From contig NC_083379.1 in assembly GCF_031755915.1 (NCBI RefSeq), positions 46,942,001-47,006,000 on the forward strand: a DNA stretch of 64,000 bases, in the 5' to 3' direction. The notes beneath the pieces were generated by a model, which had not been told where the DNA came from, ran no database searches, and was given only the letters and a program-made list of their open reading frames with translations. Shown one piece after another: positions 1-11,222 of this stretch (position 1 is the stretch's first letter; every line of letters starts with the position of its first letter). A program made the position numbers and the translations under genes. The DNA comes from Ziziphus jujuba (Eukaryota > Streptophyta > Magnoliopsida > Rosales > Rhamnaceae).

Positions 1-457
1 ACATTTTCACTTGTTATTTAAAGTTGAAAGAATATCAACTGTTTAATACTTAGAAAAAATACCCAAAAATATAAATTTATTCCCTAATGGGCGACCCATA
101 ATAGTGTATACGTCGCCTTATATCAATAAAATATTTTCCGAAATATTTAAACATTTTCATTTGTTATTTAAATTTGAAAGAAAATCAACTGTTACATACT
201 TAAAAAAACGCAAAAAAAAAAAAAATGTTACACTAATAGGCGACGCATAATTGTGTTTATTCAGCGACTCTAAGTCTTATGCGTCGTGTGTTTTTGTTTC
301 TCGCGACTTCTCGACGACAACTTTTTTTTTATGCGTCGTCGATTGGTCGAATTTTTACTGACGTATTAACCTCAGAATCGCGGTTTTATTTTTTTAGACG
401 CATTTATCTCGTAGCGTCGCTAATAATGTGTCGCTAGAGCTTATTTTTCGTGTAGTG
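1..457. mobile_element. Terminal part of a CACTA (En/Spm-like) DNA transposon
   Basis: Read on the minus strand, the segment starts at 457 with CACTACACGAAAAATAAGC, the typical terminal inverted repeat of plant CACTA elements. Inside it are many copies, in both directions, of a subterminal motif close to GCGACGCATAA (about 91-101, 239-250, 278-287, 331-340), which is how transposase-binding subterminal repeats look in this superfamily. The outer part is also a direct tandem repeat with a period of about 150 bp (units starting at 1 and 151). The rest of the element, its other end and any transposase lie outside the window, so the 3-bp target duplication cannot be checked. Confidence 0.7.
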
Positions 458-535
458 ACTCCTTTTCATTTTTTGATTCCTTAAACTTTTTGTAACATTC
501 GTCAGAGCATTTTCCAAGGCATTTAAAATCTACAA

Positions 536-540
<5 letters not shown>

Positions 541-574
<34 letters not shown>
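541..574. repeat. Poly(A) tract, 34 bp
   Basis: This is an uninterrupted run of A just outside the CACTA end and just downstream of the small minus-strand ORF. It may be the tail of an old retroposed sequence or simple slippage. Nothing else supports a retroposon here. Confidence 0.6.
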
Positions 575-577
<3 letters not shown>

Positions 578-578
578 G

Positions 579-707
579 TCATAGTGTATGAAGCGAAGAA
601 AGAAGATCGTTAGAGGGAGGAGGGACTTTATAGGGATCACCACCTGCTTCCACCATTACTATAACCTCAACTGATGTTATCGTTGTTAACACCAAAACTA
701 TCCCCAT
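579..707 (-). CDS. Candidate small secreted peptide, 42 aa
   Basis: A minus-strand ORF runs from ATG at 707 to TGA at 581-579. The first 25 or so residues are hydrophobic (MGIVLVLTT...), then comes EAGGDPYKVPPPSNDLL and a short tail. This layout (leader, Glu-Ala, short Pro-containing peptide) resembles the plus-strand peptide genes further right. A TATA-like ATATAAG lies about 45 bp upstream at 752-758. A degenerate paralogue is at 2700-2840. I do not recognise the family. It is too short to be sure it is coding, and it could equally be a relic exon. Confidence 0.3.
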   Translation of the reverse strand: MGIVLVLTTITSVEVIVMVEAGGDPYKVPPPSNDLLSSLHTL

Positions 708-2491
708 TGAAATTTTCTCCACTCTTTTCTTCTTTATTGTATGGACGGCTCTTATATTTCCATGTAGTGATATGCATGATGATCATATATCTAAATAGAG
801 GAAATTAAGAAAAAAAAATAATTAATTTTTTGAGATGATAATCTTTTATGAAAATGAAGTGATCAGTATGAGAGAACGTACACCAAAAAATATCATTTCC
901 CATTTGTATGTTGGCTTTTAGAGACATATATGCATGCTACAAGACACATTAATTTAACTGCAGCACTACTGTATTGTTGGCTAACCTCTATATATATATA
1001 AGTTTATATTAAGGTTGGGTATTATGGTAACAAAAAAATAATAATAAATAATCAAAAGGTTGGTTATATATATTTCTAACTTGTAAGCTAAGCAACATGG
1101 TTACATTATATTGTTGAATTGATCAAATTGACATTAGACATATTGTTAATTACCATATTAATTGAAATGGAAGAGCCATTAATAATTGATAATATATTAA
1201 TATTATCTTTTATTGGAATACACAATGTAATATATATCTTTTACGGAATCAATAATATAAATGAAATAAATATGAACATGTGTAATAATTGTTAGTGTAT
1301 ATATCCACGTACCGTATGTATATGAAACATGTTTAGTTTTAAATTAAGAAAGTACTATTTGGATCGGCAGCAATAAAAATATGAAATAAAAAAATTAAAA
1401 AAAAACTAAAAATATGAAATAAAATAATATAAAATAAAAAGTTCAGAATCATAACCAGCCCTAAAAAAAAAAAAGAGGGTGTGTGTTCATGATTAACTAA
1501 TTTTACCCTTCTTTTTTTTTTTTTTGGTTAGTTCAGGCTCTTTTTTCAAGATTCCATATTCCTCTTGCTTTGCAGGCTCGTACGTTCTCAATTTGCTTTT
1601 GCAGGGAAATAGTGTCTAGTAGAGGCAGGCTGTCTAGCTACGGATGGGCATTAATAATATCCATGTCTCTATGGCATGTGGACATTGCTTGTCTATAGGT
1701 TCAGTTAATTTGCATGCACAAATTATTTTTCTTTTTTTTGATAACTAAAAAATGAGTTTTTTTAGTAGGTAGCATTGGTTTAAAAGATGGTAAACTAGTA
1801 CATCACTGTACGGCTATTCCAATTTCATTCCTTACAGTGTATAATGGCACATAAAGCCCACACTAAAGCTCTTAGTGGGGCTGCTAGGACTCAAACCCAC
1901 AGTTTATGCAAGGAGGAGTGATGGGAAGTCAGCTCATACCATTTGCTTATTTTTCTTCTCAGTTACTACGAATTGCAACAAATATTGTGCAGATTGGAAA
2001 TTAAAATTTTTATAACAAACTTATTATTATTATTATTATTTGCTTGTTGCTCTGGATGGTTTTTTAGTGAATTAATTAGATGGGTGTTTTGGTCTTTCCA
2101 ATTGTTAATTTTGAGTCTAATTACCTACTTCATGTTAAAAATGGGACATAATGTGAAAGCAAATTAACTAAATAATATATAAAGAATAAAGAGATAACTC
2201 GAACAACAAATATTCGATCATCTCATACAATTAATTAATACAATTTTTGTTATGAAAGCATTCGATACCTGATCAACTAGGAAAAACACAATAATCCTGT
2301 CTGTCGGTTTCTAATCAACTTCAACAATAAACTAAAATTAATTAACGGGGAAGAACTATTTAGACGTTTAGGCTAGGCTAGTAATTTTTTCTTGTAGCTG
2401 CCATCCCGGTGTTCGAACGTCCTGCTTTTATCTGCACTTGCCTCGATCACAAAAATGAAGGTAAATCATGAGCTACTGAACCAAGCACATG

Positions 2492-2522
<31 letters not shown>

Positions 2523-4087
2523 TTTTTCTATATATTTAGATGTGTTTCTATATATTTAGGGGTCCCAAGTGGCTGCAATCTACGATACAAGTGAGTAAGC
2601 ATTGACTTGTGTTCATAGGACTTCTTCTGTGACGAACATAGCAATCTTCTGCACAATCTTTATAGCACGTATATCTAAATGTAGCCAATTCCTTTTTTTT
2701 TTGGTCTGTTTGTTTCTGAAGGAGGAGAGAATATCAGATTTTGAGAGGGAGGATTTATTACTATTGTATCAGCTCCAGCTGCTTCCACTTTCCATTACTA
2801 ATAAAACCTTGACGATCATTAACATATTGAAGATATTCATCCGCTCCACAACTGGGTTTTTTTTTTTTTTTTGGGTAAATTAAATTTCTTTATCCAAATC
2901 CAGGGTTAATTTAAGGTGATTTGAAATTTGACTACTTTTTAATTTTTGGTGATAAAACAGTTGTTAATTTATTTTTAATTTAGTATGTGTTTCCTTTCAT
3001 TAAACAAAAAGTTGATTAACCAACTAACAATATATATACGCTTTCTGCTCTGTTAATCGACTGAAGGGTCGCCACCAATCGAGTTTAATTTGGTACCGCA
3101 CATATTATTCTATTTTCTTAATTCCTTCATACATACAATTAATTTTGTGAGGTAAATATTTTAGGTGTGAGAGCAGATAATATATTTAGTTAATTAACTC
3201 TTTTTTTTTTTTTTTCACTTTCATGGTACATCTGAAAAGATTTCTTCAAAAACAAAAAACCATACATCTGAAAAGATGTTTTTACCACGTAATAAACTTT
3301 CAAGTTAATCAATCATTAATTTCAACAAATGAGATTGGAAGCCAAAGAAAAAAAAAAAAACAAAAAAATCAACAAAGTAGATGTAACCACCTCCACCTCC
3401 AAAAGCAGCAACACCACCGTCAGCAAATCTGCAACGCTTGTTGTCCCGCCCACTAGGTTGGGGACAGGGGATATCATATTTTAATTCGCTCATGCAAATT
3501 TAGATTTCAAGTTCCTTTTATAATATTATCTATCAATTAAACTAGTTTCAATAATTTGTACTTAATATGTAACTTACCTAAATTTATGTAAGTAGTCGTG
3601 CATGCGGTTGAATTATATGTTATATTATAAATAATTTTGCGCCCCGTGCAAATCTTTCGTTTCCTTTTGTTTTGTTTTTTTTTTATTTTTTATTTTTTAT
3701 TTTTTTTGGGCTCCAGTACTCTCCTTCTACACGAGAAATTTTACTTTAATTTTACTTATTGAAAGGGAAAAAAAAAAAATTTCTTATTACGGTAATTTGA
3801 AATTTTAAAATTTTGTTCTTCTTACTGTGAAATGTGGTTGGCTTATCGGAAAAATAAAACCAAACAAAAACAGGCGACAAACAACAGAAATTCTTTATTA
3901 AAATCTTTTTTGTTTCAAATAGTACTCCACGTTAGTCCCCGGTAACCCAGCTGTAAGCTTCTGGAACTTTTTATCTTTAATCTATGGTCAGCTGGTTTGT
4001 TAGCTTGCTTGTCAAACTGGCCTTTTCATAAAAAATAAAAAAATAAAAATCTATGGCCGCATTGACAGTAATACTGCAACAAGTACA
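708..4087. other. Intergenic, AT-rich, no convincing gene
   Basis: The stretch holds many homopolymer and TA runs (for example a TA microsatellite near 2495-2521) and one peptide-gene relic (2700-2840, listed separately). A box-B-like GGACTCAAACCC at 1887-1898 (reverse GGGTTTGAGTCC) hints at an old minus-strand tRNA-derived SINE between about 1810 and 1930, and a similar GTTCGAACGTCC lies near 2414. No ORF here has codon structure or homology that I recognise. Confidence 0.5.
2700..2840 (-). pseudogene. Degenerate paralogue of the 579-707 small peptide ORF
   Basis: Read on the minus strand from ATG at 2840, the bases align with the 707-579 ORF: shared stretches include AGGTT.TA.TAGTAATGG, GTGGAAGCAG and TCCTCCCTCT. 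The reading frame hits a stop after the leader. In the next frame it continues as GAD....NPPSQNLI, which parallels GGDPYKVPPPSNDLL in the other copy. This looks like a duplicated peptide gene broken by a frameshift. Confidence 0.35.
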
Positions 4088-4097
4088 TACATTATTA

Positions 4098-5695
4098 GAA
4101 TGGTCAGGTCGGAGCTGATTAATATAATACGGTTCAAAAATATGTAAAAAATTGGATCATTGGATTCAGATGATTTTACTCGGATGATTCATAGTATAAT
4201 GAAGCTCACGTGCTAAAAATTGTCAAAAATTACCATTCGTACCGAGCTTTTTTCTCCTTTTTTTTCTTTTATCTTCTGATATCCATTCGCACCATCCTTC
4301 TTCTCCTTTTGTACTCTTCTCCTCTTATTTCCATTTGCATCCTCCTTTTCTCCTATAATACTTTTTGCCTCTGCTTCCACCATCATCTCCAACTCACGTA
4401 AGCCGTTCTAACCCATCATACCAAACTCAAACTTACCCAAAAAAAAAAAAAATACTAAAAAATTAGAAAAAAATTACAAAAGAATTACTCAAAAAAATAT
4501 CAAAAAAAATTTCAATAAAACTTTTATTTCTTTTTGCTCCTCTACTAAACAACCGCATAAACTCTCTCTCTCTTTGTATTTCTCTTTCTCTCTCTTAAAA
4601 TTCCATAAAATAATTTACCAAAAAAATTTTAAAAAAATTGTATAAGCAGACGCTTCTGTTGATAACAGCATGGGCTTTGACCCTTTTTAATTTTTTTTTT
4701 TTATCTTTGATATTTTTTTATATAGTGATCTCTCGTAAGTAATTTTAAGAGAGAGAAAGAGAAATACAGACATAGACAAAGAAGGAGTTTGCACCGTTGT
4801 TTAGTAGAGAAAACAAAAAAAAAATAAAAGGTCAAAAGAGAAGGGGGGGAAAGAGAGGGGACCCACATTCTTTTTAAAAATATCATTCATTTGTCAATAC
4901 CAATTGTCCCACGTGGGTTCTTCTCTCTCTCCCTGTTCTCTCTCCACGCGACGCTTCTGAATTTCAAAAGTGTTGGCTTTGGTAAATTTTTAAATTTTTT
5001 TATTTTTTTATTTTTTTTGTTTTTCTTAATTCTTTTGTAAAAGTAGAGAGAAAGAGAGAGTGGGACCACAACGGATAATAGGTCAAAGACAAAAAAAAAA
5101 AATTAAAAAGGTCAAAGCCGACGTTGTTATCAACAAAAGCGTCGGCTTATATACAATTTTTTTTTTAATTTTTGTTACTTTTTTGGATAAATTTTTTTAT
5201 AGAATTTTAAGAGAGAGGAAGAGAAATAGAGAGAGAGAGTTTGCACGGTTGTTTCGTAGAAGAGCAAAAAGAAATAAAAATTTTATTGAAATTTTTAAAA
5301 TTTTTTTGAGTAATTCTTTTCTACTTTTTTTTGTAATTTTTTTCTTCTTCTTTTTTTTTTTTTGGTAAGTTTGAGTTTGGTACGATGCATTAAAACGGCT
5401 TGCGTGCGAGCTGGAGATGGTGGTGCGAGCCGAAGATGATGATGGAAGCAAAGGAAAAAATCACTATAGGATAAGAGGAAGGTATGAATGGGAATAAGAG
5501 GAAAAGAGAGATGGTGCGAATGGGTATCAGAGGAGAAAAAGGCTCGGTGCAAATGCTAATTTTTGGCAATTTTTAGCACGTGACTTCTTTATAATTTGAT
5601 CCATCCGAGTAAAATCAATTGAATCTAATGGTTCAATTTTTTTTTATGTTTTTGGTCTGTAATATATTGATCAGGTTCAAACCATAGAAAGACTC
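4098..5695. mobile_element. Foldback Mutator-like element (non-autonomous MULE)
   Basis: The left (about 4098-4700) and right (about 5110-5695) arms are long inverted repeats of each other. Matching landmarks are the motif TCACGTGCTAAAAATTG at the outer ends, the run ACCAAACTCAAACTTACC, and a CT-rich block ending in TCTTAAAATTC. The element is flanked by an exact 10-bp direct repeat TACATTATTA (4088-4097 and 5696-5705), the target-site size of Mutator-like elements. The interior is low-complexity and carries no transposase, so it could move only with enzyme from another copy. The arms have diverged by many substitutions and indels. Confidence 0.75.
5117..5146. repeat. Imperfect palindrome inside the foldback element
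   Basis: GCCGACG and CGTCGGC face each other across a loop containing TTGTTATCAACAAAA. A diverged version of the same unit occurs in the other arm near 4650-4680. It is probably part of the inverted-repeat structure of the MULE and not a separate gene. Confidence 0.45.
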
Positions 5696-6160
5696 TACAT
5701 TATTATATGCAAAATCAAATTCACAAGATTACAATATATACTTTATGATGAAAAAAGAAAAAAATAGTTTAGGGGTTTAGGAACATGTGGGAATTGGAAG
5801 GGACAGAACCACAATATTTATTTTGGGGAGCCATTAGGTAGAAGGAAACAAAATAAAGAAATAAAATATATGTATTTTTAATAATATTATTATTTCGAAA
5901 TATAATTTTTTTAAAGAACAAAAAATCAGTAAAAGAAATTATATAACTAAAGTAAAATGTAACATGAAGGAAATGGGTAAAAGAAAACAAAATTCGAGAT
6001 TTTTTTTTTCCTTTTGAACTAATATTAATATTTCAACAAAATATTTTTATGTGATTACCAAAGAAAATTTGATTTTAAGTGAATTTAATTATTAAATTAA
6101 TTATTACATAGATGACATTATGAAGAATATGTAAAAGGTTACACTTAGAGGTATATAAAA

Positions 6161-6332
6161 AGAATAATGTTATTTGTCACTAAGTGGTGACTGTCACCAC
6201 CCTACGTGGCAGTAGATCCATGTATATATATGGATAAAAAAAATTTACATGGTAGTGGATCCCATGTATATATAAAAATTATTTTAATATTTGACCTATC
6301 GCCATGTAGAATGGTGACATATAGCAATACTC
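6161..6332. mobile_element. MITE-like element with imperfect terminal inverted repeats
   Basis: The left end AGAATAATGTTATTTGTCAC matches the reverse of the right end GAGTATTGCTATATGTCAC at about 15 of 19 positions, and the similarity continues into CTACGTGGC versus CTACATGGC. The flanks carry an 8-bp direct repeat ATATAAAA (6153-6160 and 6333-6340), which fits hAT-type insertion. It is 172 bp long with no coding capacity. Confidence 0.55.
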
Positions 6333-7271
6333 ATATAAAAATGAAACAGAAAAGCATACTAAAAGCAAAATCAAAATTTTAGATGTGAATGATAAAACAA
6401 ATTAATAAAAATTCTAAGAAACTCTTATGGTAAATATTAATTAAAACTATTTTTATCTGAAACATTTATTAAAACTAATTCTAAAACTTAAGTATTAAAT
6501 ACATTTACAACTTATTATTGAGAAAACCATATGGAATTATTAATTGAGTTTATTATATAATTAAACTATTAATTAAATTAACTCCATTTTTAGAAAAGAA
6601 ATGGATATTTATAATTTGAATTAGAAGTTATACAGTAATAACCGATTAGATGAGCCTCTGTTTGGTATTTGGTATTTAGTATGAGGGCCAAATTTCTATT
6701 TTCATTAACTCTAATTAAGAGTACTTTATTAAGGAAAAAAAAATTAAAAATGAGAACGATTGGGGACAGTGGCCACCTCAGGCCTAAGCATATAGGTACG
6801 TCACTGGGGATTGGTATATATTCCCTCTAAGAAAAGACTAAAGAGACTGCGCCACTTCCACTGTATAATTGAGAACAACGATGATTGCTCTCTACTCACT
6901 TGGTTGAGACTTTGACGCTGAGAGATCCCATTAATTTTGTCTCCAATGAAGAGGACGAAAAAGTGTTCGGCAAAAGGGGAACATCAAAGTATGTTTAATT
7001 TGTCTCCTTCTTGCACCAAACAAAGGGAAATTATTCCTTAAAGATAAGCGAAACTATAGTAGTTTGAGACTTTCCAATTGGTAAACACTTTTTGGTGATA
7101 ATTTTTAAATTTTGAATTCAAAATCTAAGTAATAAATCTACATCTAGTAATAAGTCTTTCTCCTAAATTGTTCATAAACTAAAAGAGAAGAACAAAAACA
7201 ATTATTTCATACATTAATCATTTTACTAATTCTACGTATTTATATAATTGATATCTATATAATAAATTTAA

Positions 7272-7666
7272 AATCATTTCCAATGACAAATGCCATTTTA
7301 TCATTTTTGTTTTTAAAATTTGGCATTAGTATCTGAGTTCTTCGATGCAAAATACTGATACTGATGACAACTTAACACTGACAAATACTAAAAGAACAAT
7401 GCCAAATTTTGAATTATATTTAATTGAATTTGTCTTTCTCTTATGATAGGGTCAACTACTATAAAATGAGACTGTTAAATTTTTAATTACTTTTATATTA
7501 CTTTTACTAATTAGACTGCCTCAAAATGGCAATGGCGAATTTATGCCATACTCCGCACCAACTTTGGTATTAAATTTTGGCACTCCCTATTAGAGAAGCC
7601 AAAATACAGAATAATGCAAAATTATGGCAACGGTATTGCCCATATGGCATGCCATTGGACATGCCC
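7272..7666. mobile_element. MITE-like element, possibly PIF/Harbinger type
   Basis: The left end CATTTCCAATGACAAATGCCAT and the reverse of the right end GGGCATGTCCAATGGCATGC share the core TCCAATG and a following GCCAT. Both ends are next to TAA (7269-7271 and 7667-7669), a target size and sequence typical of Harbinger-like MITEs. Internal repeats of TTTGGCA and TGCCA in both directions strengthen the foldback look. The terminal repeats are imperfect, so the exact ends are uncertain. Confidence 0.4.
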
Positions 7667-8688
7667 TAAATACATACTCAATATTTTGCTTAATTAATCA
7701 TGCTTGCCTGTTTTGACTCTGTTCTTATATGTGAAGCCTCTTAAAAAGACAAATTTACAGAGCAACTTGGCGTTAATGTTTTAATTAGTTATATATTTAT
7801 GAAAAGAAGTTGACAAATTTAGTTAATAGATATGAAAAACAGTAGTAATAACATATATATATATATATATATTTTTTTTTTTGGGTAATAACAGTAGTAA
7901 TAATACGTCAGTGTTTCTAGACATGCACTTGTATAATTTTCTAAATTGACATGTTCTTTGCCAAACTTTTCACTTTCCTCGATTGACAACGTGAATTAAA
8001 TTAGGTATAAAGTCGTGATACAGCCACTGTGTAATATTTAACATAGTTAATTAGTGGATGATTAACCCTCGTCACATGTTTTTAACAATTTAATTTATAG
8101 GTAGAAATATAAATGAGGAAAAACACATTTTTAATTTTTTATTTTGTATTGAAGAGAAAAAACATTGAAATTGAATTAGAGGGTCACGTTGGAAAAATTA
8201 AAATGGAATTTTATGTAGAGTTCTCGGAAAATATTTAAATTAACAAAAGGAAAAAGTTAACCACCCATTTTTTTATATATCATAAAAAATTGGTCCACGT
8301 GCATTTTTTTTTATATTTTTTTTTTGGCTTTTGGGAAGGACCATATACATAAATTAAGACGGTCGACGATATAGACCCATGTGAACATGATTTTATATTT
8401 TAGTTGACCCAAACTTTTAGCAAAACTAATTAAATTTTTATTCACAAAGGTTAGTAATCATCCGCGAAAGGCAAAGCTTTAATGTGGTCGAAACGAGAGA
8501 ACTTGGTCGTTTTAAATTCTGGTACTGGTGGCTGCTGGGGACCAGAAGACTTGGTACACCAACACTAAAATTCAAAGTTCGCATATTAGTCATTATATTA
8601 CATACATATTTTCCTATCGATGCATAGTATACCTTCACCTAAAACAAGCAATAACTAATCAGGACTAGTTCATCTATTTTTTTTACGT

Positions 8689-8697
8689 CTATAAATA
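8689..8697 (+). promoter_or_regulatory. TATA box of the peptide gene at 8795
   Basis: CTATAAATA lies about 100 bp before the chosen ATG. Transcription would begin near 8720, which leaves a leader of about 70 bases. A similar TATAAATAA precedes the related gene at 19826. Confidence 0.6.
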
Positions 8698-8794
8698 CAT
8701 TCCATGTTCTCAACTCTGTCTCATGATTAATCAAACGCATGCTCTCACGTATAGCAACCTAGCCAGATACAGTACTCCTCCAACTACTCCAATC

Positions 8795-9304
8795 ATGAAA
8801 GTTAACGTTTCCCACTCTTTCTTCTTGCTTTTCTTTGCTTTTCTTTCTGTCCAAGCTAGAATCATACCTGGTAATCCCGCAGTGAATCCAGGTGTTAATA
8901 TTAATTCTAATAAGATAAGCATGATATTAAGACATGCATTTGGAAGACCATCGCCAAGCCCTCCACCATCTCCATCTTCATCTACATCTCCCATTCATTC
9001 AGCATTTTCGACCCCTTGTGCCGCGCCCTCATATGATCAGAACAAACTCATGAGCCACTTAACACAAATACTACTTCCTCATTCCCGAAGCGGCTCGTCA
9101 TCGGTATTAATGCATCCGGTAATGGAGAAACTACTTACGGCTGATGATCATGGTGGGATAGTAATCGCCTCTCCTCCTTGTTCGACGGAGAATTTTCTCG
9201 AAAAGCCAACTCCAAGCCCACCTCCGCCACCTCGGGGATCAACACCACCGTCTAATAGATTTATAAGCATGATAAGTGATAACGGAAGGAGCTCTTCGTC
9301 TTGA
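8795..9304 (+). CDS. Secreted proline-rich peptide precursor (unassigned family), 169 aa
   Basis: A single-exon ORF. I chose the ATG at 8795 and not the in-frame one at 8723, because 8795 begins a clean signal peptide (hydrophobic residues 8-19, cleavage after VQA at about 21) and aligns with the start of the paralogue at 19826 (both read MKVN). After the leader come a first proline block RPSPSPPPSP (51-60), a middle region with a single Cys pair, and a second block [10 protein letters not shown] (138-147). A short motif, SNKISMI / SNRFISMI, occurs before the first block and after the second. The Ser-Pro-Pro runs would suit prolyl hydroxylation and arabinosylation in the secretory pathway. 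Its place in the cluster suggests a signalling or wall-associated peptide, but I do not recognise the family. Unlike its relatives it has no intron. Confidence 0.6.
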   Translation: MKVNVSHSFFLLFFAFLSVQARIIPGNPAVNPGVNINSNKISMILRHAFGRPSPSPPPSPSSSTSPIHSAFSTPCAAPSYDQNKLMSHLTQILLPHSRSGSSSVLMHPVMEKLLTADDHGGIVIASPPCSTENFLEKPTPSPPPPPRGSTPPSNRFISMISDNGRSSSS

Positions 9305-9322
9305 TTAATAAATGTTTGTAGC

Positions 9323-9354
<32 letters not shown>

Positions 9355-10382
9355 GATATATAGCTAGAAACCTGATAATTAGAAAATATTTGTAAGAAAA
9401 TTTTTATTATTATTGTTCTTTTTATCTGAAATGAAGGGATTCCAGCCTTGACTATTAATGTTAAGATAAGATCATTGAGAATGTATACAAGAAATCTAAA
9501 TCCAAATTAAACAATGCATGCATAATAGTTTTAACACTTTGTTTCCCTATTATTAATCTCCTCTAATTGTGCTTTCAGTACTCGTACGTCCGTTTCAAAT
9601 TATATATCTACATTAAGTATTAATATGTTCGAAAGCACTAAAGCTTGGATCCAATGCCAAGCTCGCCTTGATTAGATCCATGGGAAATTTTTAAATGGAA
9701 GATAGGAAAATGACTCTGGTCGCAAACCTTATTATACTTCATATTATTCGTTAGTCCGAGCTAACATTTCAATTCCATGCCAAGCTGGCAGGATCTTCAG
9801 TGCGGACTGTATTTGACTATTTACTAAAAATATTCAAAAATACAAATTAGCCTTATGATCGAAATCAGGTGAACTACAATATAACGGTCAACGTTTATTT
9901 ATTTATTTATTTATTCTATTTTCATTAGATTAGATTTTAGAGGAAACCACGCGGAATCATTGATTTTGACATATGGTATGAAAAAAAGTATGACCATTGA
10001 GCAAAGACGAAGCCTTCTAACTGAGAAAATTAATCAGCTTGGACCATGGTCTCCGTAATATATCACTGTGGTATTAAAGCCCGTGATCTAAAAGTGGCAT
10101 GATCCACAGTCCATGTTAGCTTAATTATTTATTAGAAAGCAGTATTTAGAGCTTAATTAATTTGTTTGAGAGCGGAAAACATAAAGGCAGCGAATGCATC
10201 GTCAATATCCATCCAATGATCTGCGGTTTTGCATTGGATTGGATTGCCAAAATTTTATAAACATTTTCTAAGCTTTTTAATCATTTATTATATTTAAAAA
10301 TTAGGCAACAACCTTAATCTGCAAACTATTTCTTTTATATTTTATATTCCATCACTACAAAAGAATGAAAAATGTAAAAAAC

Positions 10383-10417
<35 letters not shown>

Positions 10418-10776
10418 TTCATCATCTAAAGCTTAAACTATTGGACGAAAAATAATAATTCAAATTGAAACCAAAACCAAACATAGTTTAAAATTTCAGA
10501 AAAAAATGTTAATTCAATTAGCAAAGTGCATGTAAAACTGCATACATTTTGAATGGAAGAGAAGCATGGATTAGTAGTTGGGCAATGTGGGGTGGTAGCC
10601 ATGCATGTGACATTTGAACAACAATGCATCTACAAAAATTCACAAGAGACTAAAAAGTTTTGATCCCAATAATTAGCTATATATATGGTTCAGAGTTTGT
10701 ATGTATATTATATTATATACTTTTTCCTATAAATAAGAAAGTTCTGAATTCCTTTTTGATGATCAAAATAAACTCT
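9305..10776. other. Intergenic, no gene seen
   Basis: AT-rich sequence with a TA run just after the stop codon (9333-9353) and an AAT microsatellite (about 10383-10415). ATCACTACAAAAGAA at 10351 is vaguely CACTA-like but has no partner. I see no supported gene. Confidence 0.5.
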
Positions 10777-10962
10777 ATGGGAGGTAGATCCATGAAGAAG
10801 ATTAATGGCTACACGTCCACCGGTACCCTGTTTCATATATATCTCATTATTTTTCTTGCTACTTCCCCAACCTCTCCGTTGGTAGAAGCAAGAGTATTAC
10901 AAGGTACGTAGCATGATATTAATATGCAATATTACTCTTTTTATATTTAATCACATATACAT

Positions 10963-11006
<44 letters not shown>

Positions 11007-11222
11007 TTTCTGAATTGAGGATCTAACAACATGTTGTTTTGCTATTGCACTGTAGGGTCGCAAAGCAACCTATTTACGAGGATTGATGGATATTATGCTG
11101 GCCGCCCCGAGACACCACCGCCACCACCTCCAGGAGTGGCACCAGCACCCCACACCTCATCTACATTCATCCAACAGAGTTCTATCTCTTTCTACTCTCC
11201 CACCTATGCATCGACTCGTTGA
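10777..11222 (+). CDS. Secreted peptide precursor with Pro-rich tail, 97 aa, two exons
   Basis: Exon 1 is 10777-10903 and exon 2 is 11056-11222. The intron has GTACGT at the donor and CTGTAG at the acceptor and interrupts a Gly codon (phase 1). The start at 10777 could also be the in-frame ATG at 10792. The leader is strongly hydrophobic (LFHIYLIIFLATS) and ends at VEAR. The mature part reads SNLFTRIDGYYAGRPETPP and then a run of six prolines. It is a clear paralogue of the gene at 14628: same intron position and phase, same leader ending in VEAR, and a shared pattern of basic residue, (I/V)D-x-Y, then poly-Pro. Asp next to Tyr followed by prolines is how tyrosine-sulfated plant peptides such as PSY and CIF look, so a hormone role is possible, but this is inference. 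Confidence 0.6.

Larger units (their letters stand above)
6811..8700. repeat. Diverged copy C of the duplicated promoter block
   Basis: Patchy similarity to the blocks at 11961-13796 and 18037-19852: TTGGTATATATTCCC near 6811, AAAAATTGGTCC near 8286, and CCCATGTGAACAT followed by TTGACCCAAACTT near 8376-8416. The order is the same in all three, and each block ends just before a peptide-gene start. MITEs and other insertions break this copy up. Confidence 0.45.

Noticed and set aside
1943..2167. Hydrophobic 74-codon ORF
   Set aside because: Leu/Phe-rich because of AT-rich composition. There is no promoter, no conserved part and no link to the peptide family.
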